Positions 8,071-16,635 are shown, counted from the stretch's first letter. The stretch: 64,000 nt of DNA from Arthrobacter sp. CAN_C5 (GCF_017875735.1 NZ_JAGGMZ010000001.1:434001-498000); one strand, 5' to 3'. The notes: generated by a model from the letters alone, not told the origin. Made by a program: numbers and translations.

Positions 8071-9008
8071 TCGGTGAATTCTCCGACATTGTCAGCGTTC
8101 ACGGTGGTGACCGGAACGGGGATGGTCTCTTCGACAGTTTCCCCGGCGAGGATCTGTTCCAGGACCTCGACTGCCTGCTTGCCCAGTTCAGCGGGCTGCT
8201 GAGCGATGGTCGCGGTCAGGGTGCCTGCCTCGATGGCTGCCAGACCATCTTCAGTGCCGTCGAAGCCGACGACGCTGACGTCGTCGCCGGCGCGGTCACC
8301 CAGGGCCTGGATGGCGCCGAGCGCCATTTCGTCGTTCTCGGCGAAGATGCCGGTGACATCGGGGTTGGCCTGCAGCAGGTTGGTGGCGACGTTCAACGCC
8401 TCGGCGCGGTCGAAGTTGGCGGTCTGCATCGCCACAACGGTGATGTTGGGGTAGGCAGCCATGCCTTCCTCGAAGCCTGCTCCGCGGTCACGGCTGGCTG
8501 AGGTGCCGGCGACGCCCTGGAGGACAATCACTTCGCCCTCTTCGCCCATGGCTGCTGCCAGCTCGTCGGCTGCCTGGCGGCCGCCCGCCACGTTGTCGCT
8601 GGAGACGAGGGACTGGACCTCGGCGCCGTTGACGGTGCGGTCGACAGCGACCACCGGGATGTCCGCCTCGATCAGTGGTGCCACCGAGGCGGCAGCGGCG
8701 TCGGAATCCACCGGGTTGATGAGGACGGCGTCCGTGCCGCTGGTGGCGGCGGTGGCCAGCTGGTTGGTCTGCGTGGCGGAGTCGTTCTGCGCGTCGACGA
8801 CGTCGAGCTCCATGCCGGCAGCCTCGGCCGCTTCTTCGGCACCATCGCGCAGTTCCACGAAGAAGGGGTTGTTCAGGGTGGACAGGGCGAGCGTGGCCGA
8901 CGCCGAACCTTCGGCGCTCTCGCCGCTGTCGCGGTTGCAGGCGGTCATGCTCAGGGCAAGTGCCAGGGACACGGTCAGTGCAGCGGTCTTGCGGGAAGTG
9001 AACTTCAT
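8067..9008 (-). CDS. rbsB: Ribose ABC transporter substrate-binding lipoprotein
   Basis: This is the periplasmic-binding-protein-like lipoprotein (PBP type I, Peripla_BP_4) that captures ribose outside the membrane. The 313-residue product begins with a signal peptide and lipobox (LALSMTAC), then the typical ALSTLNNPFFVELRDGAEEAA. Ligand-contact regions include AVDRTVNGAEVQSLVSSDN, GVAGTSASRDRGAGFEEG and FAENDEMALGAIQAL. It follows rbsC with a 46-base gap, the largest in the operon, which may allow separate or stronger translation of this abundant component. Confidence 0.93.
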   Translation of the reverse strand: MKFTSRKTAALTVSLALALSMTACNRDSGESAEGSASATLALSTLNNPFFVELRDGAEEAAEAAGMELDVVDAQNDSATQTNQLATAATSGTDAVLINPVDSDAAAASVAPLIEADIPVVAVDRTVNGAEVQSLVSSDNVAGGRQAADELAAAMGEEGEVIVLQGVAGTSASRDRGAGFEEGMAAYPNITVVAMQTANFDRAEALNVATNLLQANPDVTGIFAENDEMALGAIQALGDRAGDDVSVVGFDGTEDGLAAIEAGTLTATIAQQPAELGKQAVEVLEQILAGETVEETIPVPVTTVNADNVGEFTE

Positions 9009-9054
9009 TGTTGTTTCCTTACTTGAGTGGTGGAACGGGTTAAGGAGGAAAGTT

Positions 9055-10038
9055 TTAGTGCGGTGAGTTCTTGCGGCGCAGGGAATCGATGCCGACGGCG
9101 ACGGCGATCACCACGCCAATCACCACCTGCTGCCAGAACGAGGAGACGTTCAGCAGGTTCAGTCCGTTGCGGATGACCACGAGCACCAGCGCGCCAACGA
9201 GGGTGCCGGTGATGCGGCCCACGCCGCCTGCCAGCGATGCGCCACCGATGACGACGGCGGCAATCGCGTCCAGCTCATACCCGGACGCTGCCTGCGGCTG
9301 GGCGGAATCCAGCCGACCGGACAGCAGGAGACCGGCGACGGCGGCGAACAACCCGGACAGGGCGAAGACCGTTACCAGGACCTTGCGGACCGGAACGCCC
9401 GAGAGTCGTGCGGCTTCCCGGTTCCCGCCCACCGCGTACATGTAGCGGCCCATCACCGTGAAGTTCAGGATGAACGCGGCTACCAGGCCAGCGACCACCA
9501 GGACCACGATCGGCATCGGGATGATCCCAAGGTTCCCGCCAAGGAAGGACACCGCGGGCGCGGTGGCGATGGGGCGGCCGTCGGAGATGACCAGGGTCAG
9601 GCCGCGGGCGATGCTGAGCATTGCCAGCGTGGCGATAAAGGACGGCAACCGGCCGAACGCCACCGCGAACCCGCTCACCGCGCCGCTCAGCGTGCCGATC
9701 GCGAGGCCGCCGACAACGGCAACCCACCCGGGCATCGAACCCGTCGAGAAGATCCAGGCGGAGCCCATCGCGGACAGCGCCGCCACGGAGCCGACCGACA
9801 GGTCAATGCCCGCCGCGACGATCACGAAGGTTAGTCCGAACGCCAGGACCGCAATCACCGAGGCCTGGATCCCGATGTTCAGGAGATTGGGGCCGGTAAG
9901 AAAGTCGGGGGTTGCGATGAACAGGGCGAGGCCCAGCACCACCAGGCCCACGAGCGCCCCGTTGTCGGCGAGGAACTTCTTTGCCTTCGCACCGCCGGAC
10001 ACCTGCTTCCGTGCGGTGGTGGTTGCTACCTTATTCAT
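9055..10038 (-). CDS. rbsC: Ribose ABC transporter permease
   Basis: This is the membrane subunit of the ribose importer. The 327-residue protein is a multi-pass membrane protein of the BPD_transp_2 (AraH/RbsC) family, with many hydrophobic helices from about residue 30 on. Family motifs include FVIVAAGIDLSVGSVAALSA, GRLPSFIATLAMLSIARGL and the cytoplasmic ELDAIAAVVIGGASLAGGVG, which contacts the ATPase. It overlaps rbsA by eight bases. Length and motifs are complete. Confidence 0.95.
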   Translation of the reverse strand: MNKVATTTARKQVSGGAKAKKFLADNGALVGLVVLGLALFIATPDFLTGPNLLNIGIQASVIAVLAFGLTFVIVAAGIDLSVGSVAALSAMGSAWIFSTGSMPGWVAVVGGLAIGTLSGAVSGFAVAFGRLPSFIATLAMLSIARGLTLVISDGRPIATAPAVSFLGGNLGIIPMPIVVLVVAGLVAAFILNFTVMGRYMYAVGGNREAARLSGVPVRKVLVTVFALSGLFAAVAGLLLSGRLDSAQPQAASGYELDAIAAVVIGGASLAGGVGRITGTLVGALVLVVIRNGLNLLNVSSFWQQVVIGVVIAVAVGIDSLRRKNSPH

Positions 10039-11566
10039 GCCCGTCCTCCATTGACTTGTCTTCGAGATCGCGCTGCACGTCGCGGACGGCGAGCGTCATG
10101 ATGGCGTCCTGGGTAGCGTCCTCGGCCGCCAGTTCACCTGAAATATGTCCGCCGCTCATCACCAGGATCCGGTCACTCATCCCGAGCACTTCGGGGAGTT
10201 CACTGGAGACCATGACGACGGCGCCACCGGTTGCGGTGATCGCGTTCATCAGTTCGTAAATTTCCACTTTGGCGCCGACGTCGACGCCGCGGGTCGGCTC
10301 ATCGAGCAGCAGCACCGACGAATTCGCTACGATCCATCGGGCAAACACGGCTTTCTGCTGGTTCCCGCCCGAGAGCGATCCAACCGGCTGGTCCAGGGTG
10401 TGCATCCGGATCCGGAGCTTGTCCGCTATGTCCTGGGCGCGGCTGCGTTGGCCGGACCGGTCCACCAGGCCGGACTTTGACGTCGACGCGAGCGTCGCAT
10501 AGCCAACGTTTTCGTTGACCGTCGCGCCGAGCACAAGGCCCTGGCCCTTCCGGTCCTCGGGGACGTGCCCGACGCCGGCCCTGATGGCCGCGCCAATATT
10601 GGACTTGGGGAGGTCCTTCCCACGAACCTTGACGCTGCCGCCAACGTACGGGTCGGCTCCGGCGATGGCGCGAATGACCTCGGTGCGGCCCGCGCCGACC
10701 AGACCAGCCAGACCCACAATTTCACCGGCCCGCACAGAGAACGTGACGTCGTTGATGACTCCCTTGGTGGAGAGACCTTTCACCTCCAGCAGGGTGTCGG
10801 CGGGGCCGTCCCATTCGCGGCGGCGGGGGAACTGCGCTTCGATGGAGCGGCCCACCATCAGGCGGACCAGTTCGTCCTCGTGGGTGTCTGCGGGTACCTC
10901 GGCGATGAATTCGCCGTCGCGCAGCACCGAGACGGAATCGCCGATGGAGGCAATCTCGTCCAGGTGGTGGGAGATGAAGACCATTCCGACGTCGCGTTTG
11001 CGGAGGTCCTCGACGACGGCGAACAGTGCGGCGATTTCCCGTTTTGTGAGGGCCGCTGTCGGCTCGTCAAGGACCAGCATCCGTGCGTTGAGGCTCAGGG
11101 CCTTGGCGATCTCGACGAGCTGCTGGCGGGCGATGCCCAGGTCGCCCACCTTGTGGTCGACGTCGATGTCGAGGCCAATCATCGCGAGGGCTTCCCGTGC
11201 GGTCTCACGCATTTTTCGCTTGTCCACCAGGCCGAAGCGACGGGGGAAGCGGCCCATCGAGATGTTTTCGGCGACCGTCATTGACCCCACGAGGTTGAGT
11301 TCCTGGTGGATGGTGGCAATGCCAAGGGCCTCGGAATCCTTGGTGTCGGTGATCTTCACTTCCTTGCCATCGACCAGGATGCGGCCGCCGTCGGGCTGGT
11401 GCACGCCGGCCATCATCTTGATCAGGGTGGATTTACCGGCACCGTTCTCGCCGAGTAGCACCTGCACTTTGCCGGGGTAGACGTTGACCGTTACCCCCTT
11501 GATGACGGTGACCGGTCCGAAAGACTTGGTGACGCTGTCCAGGGTGAGGATGGGTTGGGTGTTCAC
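10031..11566 (-). CDS. rbsA: Ribose ABC transporter ATP-binding protein (two NBDs)
   Basis: The 511-residue protein has two fused nucleotide-binding domains, as in all RbsA/MglA/XylG proteins. The first has a full Walker A (GENGAGKSTLIKM), signature region (LGIARQQLVEIAKAL) and Walker B (MLVLDEPTAALT). The second has the degenerate Walker A AGLVGAGRTEVIRA, a signature LSGGNQQKAVFARW and Walker B VLLLDEPTRGVD. This asymmetry is normal for the family. It powers ribose import with RbsC and RbsB. Its GTG start overlaps the rbsR stop as GTGA. Confidence 0.95.
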   Translation of the reverse strand: MNTQPILTLDSVTKSFGPVTVIKGVTVNVYPGKVQVLLGENGAGKSTLIKMMAGVHQPDGGRILVDGKEVKITDTKDSEALGIATIHQELNLVGSMTVAENISMGRFPRRFGLVDKRKMRETAREALAMIGLDIDVDHKVGDLGIARQQLVEIAKALSLNARMLVLDEPTAALTKREIAALFAVVEDLRKRDVGMVFISHHLDEIASIGDSVSVLRDGEFIAEVPADTHEDELVRLMVGRSIEAQFPRRREWDGPADTLLEVKGLSTKGVINDVTFSVRAGEIVGLAGLVGAGRTEVIRAIAGADPYVGGSVKVRGKDLPKSNIGAAIRAGVGHVPEDRKGQGLVLGATVNENVGYATLASTSKSGLVDRSGQRSRAQDIADKLRIRMHTLDQPVGSLSGGNQQKAVFARWIVANSSVLLLDEPTRGVDVGAKVEIYELMNAITATGGAVVMVSSELPEVLGMSDRILVMSGGHISGELAAEDATQDAIMTLAVRDVQRDLEDKSMEDGHE

Positions 11567-12576
11567 AGTGCTGTGCCTCCTGGGAGGGGCGGGGTGGAGC
11601 CACGGATGATGAGCCTGCTGGGAAGGATGACTGATGCGGGGGTCTCGCCGGCGATGACCTGGGTGAGCATTTCGACGGCCTGGCGACCCATGGCGTCGAC
11701 GTCGTGTGCGATGACGGTCAACGCCGGGTTCAGGAGGGTGAACGCGTCGATGTCGTCATACGCCACAAAAGCGAGGTCGGTGCCGATGCCGACGCCCCGC
11801 TCGTTGCAGACGCCGATGGCGCCGATGCTCATGAGGCTGTCAGCGGCCAGCAGCGCTGTCGGCGGCTGGGGGAGTTCGAGGAGGTGCCGTGCTCCGGCGG
11901 CGCCGCTCGCGGCCTGGAAGTCGCCGAAGAAGATGAGCTCGGCGTCGCCGTCGGCCTCGGTGCTGGCAAGGGCATCCTGGTAGGCGGCGAGACGTTCGCG
12001 GCCGGTGGAGGTGGACTGCGGTCCGGCGATGTAGCCGATACGGCGGTGACCCTGGTCAGTGAGGTGGCGGACGGCTTCCTGGACCCCGGTGACGTTGTCG
12101 GGAGTGACGCTGGGGACGTCGGTGTCGGCGATGACGCGGTCAACGAAGACGGTGGGGATGCCGCTGTCGAGGATGCTGCGAAGGCTGGCGAGGTCGCCGA
12201 GTGGAGCTGCGATGAGGCCGTCAACACGCTGTGAAAGCATCACATCGAAGTAGCGGTCCTGCTGTTCGGCGCTCTCGTTGGCATTGCCGAACAGCGTGAG
12301 GTACTTGAAGTCACGGGCGCGCTGTTCAATGGCGTGCGCAAGGTCGGCAAAGAAGGGGTTGCGGACATCGGGGAGGACCAGGCCGATGGTCTCGGTGGTG
12401 GTCTTGCGGAGGGAGCGGGCCTGCGCGTTGGGCCGGAAGCCGAGTCCCTGCGCTGCCTCGGTGACGGCCGTGCGGGCCTCGGCGGAGGTAGAGGGGTGCC
12501 CTGAGAGCACGCGGGAGGCAGTTGCTACTGAGACACCCGCCTTGTCGGCGACGTCTTTGATCGTCAGTGATCGCAC
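11563..12576 (-). CDS. rbsR: LacI family ribose operon repressor
   Basis: The 337-residue repressor has an N-terminal LacI helix-turn-helix (LTIKDVADKAGVSVATASRV) and hinge, then a periplasmic-binding-protein-like effector domain with NPFFADLAHAIEQRA and FVAYDDIDAFTLLNPALTVI. The frame opens further to an ATG at 12612, but that ATG is inside the operator palindromes. GTG 12576 is preceded by GAGGAG with a seven-base spacer and places the domain correctly. Being first in the ribose operon, it autoregulates through the two operator copies just upstream, with ribose or a ribose phosphate as expected inducer. Confidence 0.92.
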   Translation of the reverse strand: MRSLTIKDVADKAGVSVATASRVLSGHPSTSAEARTAVTEAAQGLGFRPNAQARSLRKTTTETIGLVLPDVRNPFFADLAHAIEQRARDFKYLTLFGNANESAEQQDRYFDVMLSQRVDGLIAAPLGDLASLRSILDSGIPTVFVDRVIADTDVPSVTPDNVTGVQEAVRHLTDQGHRRIGYIAGPQSTSTGRERLAAYQDALASTEADGDAELIFFGDFQAASGAAGARHLLELPQPPTALLAADSLMSIGAIGVCNERGVGIGTDLAFVAYDDIDAFTLLNPALTVIAHDVDAMGRQAVEMLTQVIAGETPASVILPSRLIIRGSTPPLPGGTAL

Positions 12577-12597
12577 CCTGTTGCTCCTCAACCGCCA

Positions 12598-12625
12598 TGG
12601 AATCGTTTCCATGGAATCGATTCCA
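12598..12625. promoter_or_regulatory. Tandem LacI-type operators controlling the rbs operon
   Basis: Two adjacent 14-bp LacI-type sites abut: TGGAATCGTTTCCA (12598-12611), symmetric except near the centre, and TGGAATCGATTCCA (12612-12625), a perfect palindrome with the CG centre usual for LacI sites. They lie 22-49 bases upstream of the rbsR GTG codon, where bound RbsR would block transcription of the whole operon. Confidence 0.85.
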
Positions 12626-12770
12626 AACTATGCCACACGTTCTGGAAGCGGTCAACGCCGTGTTTCGTGGACACCTGGAAGGTGATGGGGGGCCGGTGCG
12701 GAAGAATAAACTGCATGAGCAGACAACTTCTGGGTGCCGAACGCGAACGGCAGATGGTTAGCGGTGGAAC

Positions 12771-13115
12771 ATGGGCCTGATCTATTTGGGAGCGCTACTC
12801 TTCTCCCTGAGCGGCATGGTGGTCCTGGACCGCCGGTTTGGCCTCACCTTCTGGAGGGACGCCCGCAAGGCGACCTGGACCATGATTCTTGGGATCACCT
12901 TTTTCCTTGTCTGGGACCTCTTCGGCATTGCGCTCGGGATTTTTTTCCGCGGCGTCACTGACCTGATGACGGGAATTCTTCTGGCCCCCGAGTTGCCCCT
13001 CGAGGAAGTGTTTTTCCTCGCGCTGCTCTGCTACACCACCCTCAATGTGCTGGGCGCGGTCGCAGCACTTGACCGGAAGCGTGACCAGAAGCGTGACCGG
13101 GAGGTGGCGGCATGA
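12771..13115 (+). CDS. Lycopene cyclase domain protein, first subunit (CrtYc/CrtYe type)
   Basis: The 114-residue integral membrane protein has three hydrophobic helices and the lycopene cyclase domain motif APELPLEEVFFLALLCY, whose acidic residues are conserved in heterodimeric cyclases. With the next gene it should form the two-subunit enzyme that closes beta, gamma or epsilon rings on lycopene (C40) or flavuxanthin (C50, giving decaprenoxanthin). The C terminus is short and basic. The 3' end overlaps the next gene by four bases (ATGA). The other carotenoid genes normally beside it (crtE, crtB, crtI, elongase) are absent here, so ring type and carbon length cannot be inferred. Confidence 0.85.
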   Translation: MGLIYLGALLFSLSGMVVLDRRFGLTFWRDARKATWTMILGITFFLVWDLFGIALGIFFRGVTDLMTGILLAPELPLEEVFFLALLCYTTLNVLGAVAALDRKRDQKRDREVAA

Positions 13116-13468
13116 CGTACCTGGTTCTCAACATCATCTTCTTCGTCCCGATTCTGGCCATCGCCGCCTGGGCCTACCGGACGCGACGCCGTCAGCTTCC
13201 CAGCCGTCGGGCCGTCGGAATTACCCTGATTGTGCTGCTGGCCGCCACTGCCGTGTTCGACAATGTGCTGATCGGCATCGGCATCGTCGACTACAACCCT
13301 GACCTCATCCTCGGTGTCCGGTTGGCACTGGCCCCGGTCGAGGACTTCGCGTATACCGTCGGCGCCTGCATTCTATTGCCGGCGCTGTGGGCGCTGATTC
13401 CAGGCCGAACCGATCGCCATGCGGCGGAGCCTCCGCCGTCGACAGCGGCCTCCACAACTACGCCGTGA
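13112..13468 (+). CDS. Lycopene cyclase domain protein, second subunit (CrtYd/CrtYf type)
   Basis: The 118-residue membrane protein complements the preceding gene. It has three hydrophobic helices, the motif DNVLIGIGIVDYNPDLILGVRL seen in the second subunit (quoted part: IVDYNPDLILGVRLALAPVE) and the acidic APVEDFAYTVGA, equivalent to the catalytic-region Glu/Asp of the partner. Translation is coupled by the ATGA overlap. The C-terminal tail is low complexity (Pro, Ser, Thr). Immediately behind its stop codon lies a remnant of an oppositely oriented NmrA-like gene, so the right edge of this locus looks rearranged. Confidence 0.83.
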   Translation: MTYLVLNIIFFVPILAIAAWAYRTRRRQLPSRRAVGITLIVLLAATAVFDNVLIGIGIVDYNPDLILGVRLALAPVEDFAYTVGACILLPALWALIPGRTDRHAAEPPPSTAASTTTP

Positions 13469-13603
13469 ACCGGAGAGGTACTCAGCCAGTCGGCTGCCGG
13501 GACGGGTGAGTACCCGAACGTCGACATCGTGGAGAAGGAGTTCTCTGACAATGCGTTGCCCGAGGCCGCCGGTTGCGCCGGCAACAAGGATTTCAGTGGT
13601 CAT
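13466..13603 (-). pseudogene. N-terminal remnant of an NmrA/SDR-type NAD(P)-binding protein
   Basis: The minus strand encodes MTTEILVAGATGGLGQRI followed by a normal-looking continuation VRELLLHDVDVRVLTRPGS, that is the first beta strand, GxxGxxG nucleotide loop and second strand of an atypical SDR (NmrA/YwnB-like). Homology stops after about 46 codons, exactly where the stop codon of the cyclase gene on the other strand begins; the remaining codons of the open frame are the cyclase gene's antisense. The other 150-250 residues expected for the family are missing. This is best read as a gene truncated by a deletion or rearrangement. Confidence 0.65.
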
Positions 13604-13843
13604 AAGACCTAAGAGTACTGACCATTGCAGGCCCTCCCGGTTGAGGTATTTACACGCCTCAGGCGAAGGCCCGCCTCGTTACCACCCCAGGAGGTTGAGA
13701 AAACACAGATCAGCTGCTGCGACCAGTCCGGTCCGGTCCAGAGGATGATGGCCACCACCTGCCACAGAATAACCCAGCTCTTCCTCACCCCGGATGCGAC
13801 GAAGAACGCCGCCGTGAGCTGTGTAGGAGGGGTGCAGAGCATC
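13604..13843. other. Gene-free spacer between the NmrA remnant and the SMR operon
   Basis: No gene can be supported. A minus-strand open frame contains one hydrophobic stretch (VILWQVVAIILWTGPDW) but has no family resemblance and spans the region upstream of the remnant, so it may be another decayed piece. The 3' ends of the SMR genes point into this spacer. Confidence 0.5.
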
Positions 13844-14161
13844 TCAGTGGGTTGCGCCGAGCTCGATCAGCAGGACGCCGCCGATGATCAGAATGATCCC
13901 GAGCCCCATGAGCCAGGTGAAGGGCTCCTTGAACAGGAATTTGCCGATCATCGCGGTCAACGCGACGCCGGAAGCCGCCCAGATCCCGTAGGCCACACCG
14001 AGGGGAAGACCGCCGGCGAGAGTGAGCGCGAGCATCGTAAAGGCCACGAGATAGCCGACGACGACGGCGCCGTACCACCGCTTGTCGTCAACCGCGAGAC
14101 GGAGGGAGACGGTGCCGGCGACCTCAAAGATAATCGCTCCAATGAGGAACAGGTAGGCCAC
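13844..14161 (-). CDS. SMR-family multidrug efflux subunit (second of a pair)
   Basis: The 105-residue four-helix protein belongs to the small multidrug resistance family. The membrane-embedded glutamate is present in IIFEVAGTVSLRLA, and GVAYGIWAASGVALTAMIG and the final GGVLLIELG are typical. SMR proteins work as antiparallel dimers exchanging protons for toxic cations or guanidinium. Two adjacent unequal SMR genes usually make an obligate heterodimer, as in EbrAB. Its GTG start shares one base with the TAG stop of the upstream SMR gene. Substrate is not predictable from the sequence. Confidence 0.88.
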   Translation of the reverse strand: MAYLFLIGAIIFEVAGTVSLRLAVDDKRWYGAVVVGYLVAFTMLALTLAGGLPLGVAYGIWAASGVALTAMIGKFLFKEPFTWLMGLGIILIIGGVLLIELGATH

Positions 14162-14517
14162 TATGCCACCCCCGCTTTCTCGTGTGCGGCCTGGGAGCCC
14201 AGCTCGACGCAGAGCACCCCGGCAATGATGACGACGATGCCGATGCCCATCAGCGGGGTGATCGGCTCCCCGAACACGACGAGCGATCCGATAGCGGTCA
14301 GGGCAACGCCCGCCGCTGCCCAGATGCCGTAGGCGACGCCCAACGCCATCCCGGTTCGGAGCACGATGGCGAGCAGAATGAACGCCCCAAGATAACCGCC
14401 GACGACTACGGCGTACAGCGCGGGGTGGTCAAGGGCGCCTTTGAGGGACAGGGACCCGGTCACCTCGGCAACAATCGCGGTGGCCAGCAGGAGCCACCCT
14501 TTGACGGTCTTGTTCAT
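14161..14517 (-). CDS. SMR-family multidrug efflux subunit (first of a pair)
   Basis: The 118-residue partner has the same four-helix plan: essential glutamate in TAIVAEVTGSLSLKGAL, then GVAYGIWAAAGVALTAIGS and GIVVIIAGVLCVELGSQ. Its C-terminal tail is about ten residues longer than that of its partner, a common asymmetry in paired SMRs. ATG 14517 has an AGGATC-type weak ribosome site. The roughly 120 bases upstream contain a hairpin and an inverted repeat that could govern expression, since no regulator gene is adjacent. Confidence 0.88.
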   Translation of the reverse strand: MNKTVKGWLLLATAIVAEVTGSLSLKGALDHPALYAVVVGGYLGAFILLAIVLRTGMALGVAYGIWAAAGVALTAIGSLVVFGEPITPLMGIGIVVIIAGVLCVELGSQAAHEKAGVA

Positions 14518-14544
14518 TGGTCAGATCCTCGGGAAGTCAGTTCA

Positions 14545-14629
14545 CGGGCGGAGAGCCCGCCGGACGGTGCTGCTGATGGTGTAATCCGGCAACCGCGACA
14601 AATAGTGATCGGTACGTAGGGGTGATCAC
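14545..14629 (-). promoter_or_regulatory. Possible control region of the SMR operon
   Basis: CGGGC (14545-14549) and GCCCG (14555-14559) form a small hairpin 28 bases before the first SMR start codon. Further out, GTGATC (14605-14610) and GATCAC (14624-14629) are an inverted repeat that could be a repressor site. I looked for conserved guanidine-riboswitch sequences and did not find them. Confidence 0.3.
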
Positions 14630-14751
14630 AGAACAATCGTCCCCCGTCCCGGTTCCGGCCCGCCACTTTTGTGACCACGAGGTCCCGGCCAAGGCAATGT
14701 TCGGGGTCTGCGGACATTGCCGTTGGATAGCTTCTGCTGCAGGATTGGCGC

Positions 14752-15090
14752 ATGGTCATTCGACGTCCCGCCGGTTGCGTCACCCTACTTCTGCTGGCTG
14801 GAATGATGAGCGGGTGTACGTCCACGCCAGGCAGCGTCGAAGTTGAGGTGAGGGCTGTTGCGCCGGACTTCGAGCTGGCCACCTACGAAATACAGATTGT
14901 CGGTCCGGATCAGGAAATGATCCTCGCCGAGGAGATGAGCACCGGACATAGCGTGGTGATCGGGGATATCCCCCTGGGTGCCGTCACGATCACCGCAGTG
15001 TCGCTGTGCACTGTTGAAGCTGAGCTAACGTCCGAGCTGCCGACCATGAGCCTGATTATCGACGGAAACAGTTGCACCCTCGCTGACTAG
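14752..15090 (+). CDS. Small putative lipoprotein
   Basis: The 112-residue product begins MVIRRPAGCVTLLLLAG and has the lipobox MMSGC, so it should be exported and lipid-anchored. The mature part of about 85 residues is a beta-rich acidic domain with regularly spaced strands (VEVEVRAVAPDFELATYEIQ, then VTITAVSLCTVEAEL), suggesting a small Ig-like or carboxypeptidase-regulatory-like sandwich. Two cysteines near the C terminus may form a disulfide. I recognise no specific family. It stands alone between the SMR operon and the antiporter gene. Confidence 0.6.
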   Translation: MVIRRPAGCVTLLLLAGMMSGCTSTPGSVEVEVRAVAPDFELATYEIQIVGPDQEMILAEEMSTGHSVVIGDIPLGAVTITAVSLCTVEAELTSELPTMSLIIDGNSCTLAD

Positions 15091-15260
15091 CTGTCGGCGA
15101 CCTGGTTGAAGCGGAGGATCCTGGCGATGGGATCGCAGGCGAGAAGTCTCGGCAACTTCGCGTGGGGCGGATGGCGGTAAGATCTGATCCGAGGATCCGG
15201 CGAAGCCGCTCTGACAGGGTTCACACAGCGTGACCGATCCACAGATAGAAAGAGGCACCG

Positions 15261-16565
15261 GTGTTCGAAGCACCAAGTCTGGTTTTTGTTGCCGCAGGCC
15301 TGGCGGTCTTCGCCGCCGCCTTGCTGCCCCGCCTGTTGATGCGTGCTCCGGTGTCAATGCCCATGATGTTCCTGGCTGCCGGTTTCCTGACGTTCACCTT
15401 TGCCAAGGACTTGCCGGATCCAGACCCCATTGCCTACAGCGATATCACCATCCACCTCAGCGAGATCTGTGTGATCGTCTCTCTCATGGGTGCAGGACTG
15501 GCCCTGGACAGGAAGGTGGGCCGCAAGAGATGGGCGACCACCTGGCGGTTACTAGGTATCGCCATGCCATTGTGCCTGATCGCCTTCACCTTACTGGGGA
15601 TGTGGGTGCTAGGCCTGGGGCTGGCCGGAGCGATCCTCGTCGCGGCTGCTCTCTCACCGACTGATCCGGTGCTGGCATCGGAAGTGCAGGTCGGGGAGCC
15701 GTCTGAGACGCAGGAGGACCTCGAATCTGAGGATGAGGTGCGGTTTGGCTTGACCTCCGAGGCGGGACTGAACGACGGCCTGGCTTTTCCGTTCGTCTAT
15801 CTCGCCATCGCCATCAGCTTGGTGGGTGCTGCCCCCTCTGCCTGGTTCCCCGAGTTCATTGCCCTGGACGTCATGTGGCGGATTGGCATCGGATGCCTGC
15901 TCGGGTACGGGATGGGGAAGCTTCTGGGCCGCGTCTTCTTCCGGTCCCGGATTGAGAGCGCGCGGATGGCGAGCCACTCGGAGGGGTTCGTTGCGCTCGC
16001 AGCTACCTTCCTGACCTACGGGGTCACCGAGATGATCGAGGGGTACGGCTTCATCGCCGTCTTCGTGTGCGCGGTAACCATCCGGTCAGGAGAGCAGACC
16101 CACGGGTTCCACGGCATACTGCACAGCTACATCGAGCAGCTTGAGCGCCTCCTCACCGTGGTGGTTCTCGTTCTCCTGGGCGGCGCCGTTGCGAGAGGCT
16201 TGTTGGCAGGGGTTACCGCCAGCGAAATCCTTCTGGCCCTCGCTTTCCTTCTGCTGGTTAGGCCCATTGCCGCCTGGATCAGCCTCGCCCGAGGAACCAC
16301 TGGGCCTTGGGAACGTGGCGTCATTTCCTTCTTCGGCGTCCGCGGCATCGGTTCCATCTACTACCTCAGCTACGCACTCTCCAAAGGAGAGTTCGCCAGA
16401 GAGGACGAAGTCCTATGGCGGATTGTAGGCCTGGTGATTGTGATGTCTATCCTCCTCCACGGCGTCACCGCCGCACCCATGATCAACGCACTGGACCGGG
16501 CACGGAAGCGCAAGGCGCTCCGGGAATCCGGGACTGAGGACGCTGCCCCCACCACCGCCATCTAG
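15261..16565 (+). CDS. Cation:proton antiporter (CPA1/NhaP type)
   Basis: The 434-residue protein has about 12 hydrophobic helices and the ion-transport core of the Na+/H+ exchanger family. The key region is AAALSPTDPVLASEVQVGEP, with the paired SPTDP motif, followed by LTSEAGLNDGLAFPFVYLAI, where the conserved ND motif sits. FFGVRGIGSIYYLSYAL near the C terminus is also typical of NhaP. It should export Na+ or K+ in exchange for protons for pH and salt homeostasis. GTG 15261 follows an AAGAGG ribosome site. The C-terminal cytoplasmic tail is short, without regulatory domains. Confidence 0.9.
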   Translation: MFEAPSLVFVAAGLAVFAAALLPRLLMRAPVSMPMMFLAAGFLTFTFAKDLPDPDPIAYSDITIHLSEICVIVSLMGAGLALDRKVGRKRWATTWRLLGIAMPLCLIAFTLLGMWVLGLGLAGAILVAAALSPTDPVLASEVQVGEPSETQEDLESEDEVRFGLTSEAGLNDGLAFPFVYLAIAISLVGAAPSAWFPEFIALDVMWRIGIGCLLGYGMGKLLGRVFFRSRIESARMASHSEGFVALAATFLTYGVTEMIEGYGFIAVFVCAVTIRSGEQTHGFHGILHSYIEQLERLLTVVVLVLLGGAVARGLLAGVTASEILLALAFLLLVRPIAAWISLARGTTGPWERGVISFFGVRGIGSIYYLSYALSKGEFAREDEVLWRIVGLVIVMSILLHGVTAAPMINALDRARKRKALRESGTEDAAPTTAI

Positions 16566-16635
16566 GCACGCGGGTCAGCGCCGACGGCCTTCAGGCAACT
16601 TCAGAAGATGGTGGCAGCTAAGTATTCTCAATGGA

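Noticed and set aside
13609..13842. 77-codon hydrophobic minus-strand frame as a real membrane protein
   Set aside because: Only one hydrophobic stretch, no family resemblance, and it ends beside a pseudogene remnant; it is more likely noise or decay.
14518..14629. Guanidine riboswitch in front of the SMR pair
   Set aside because: None of the conserved guanidine-I, -II or -III sequences could be matched by eye.
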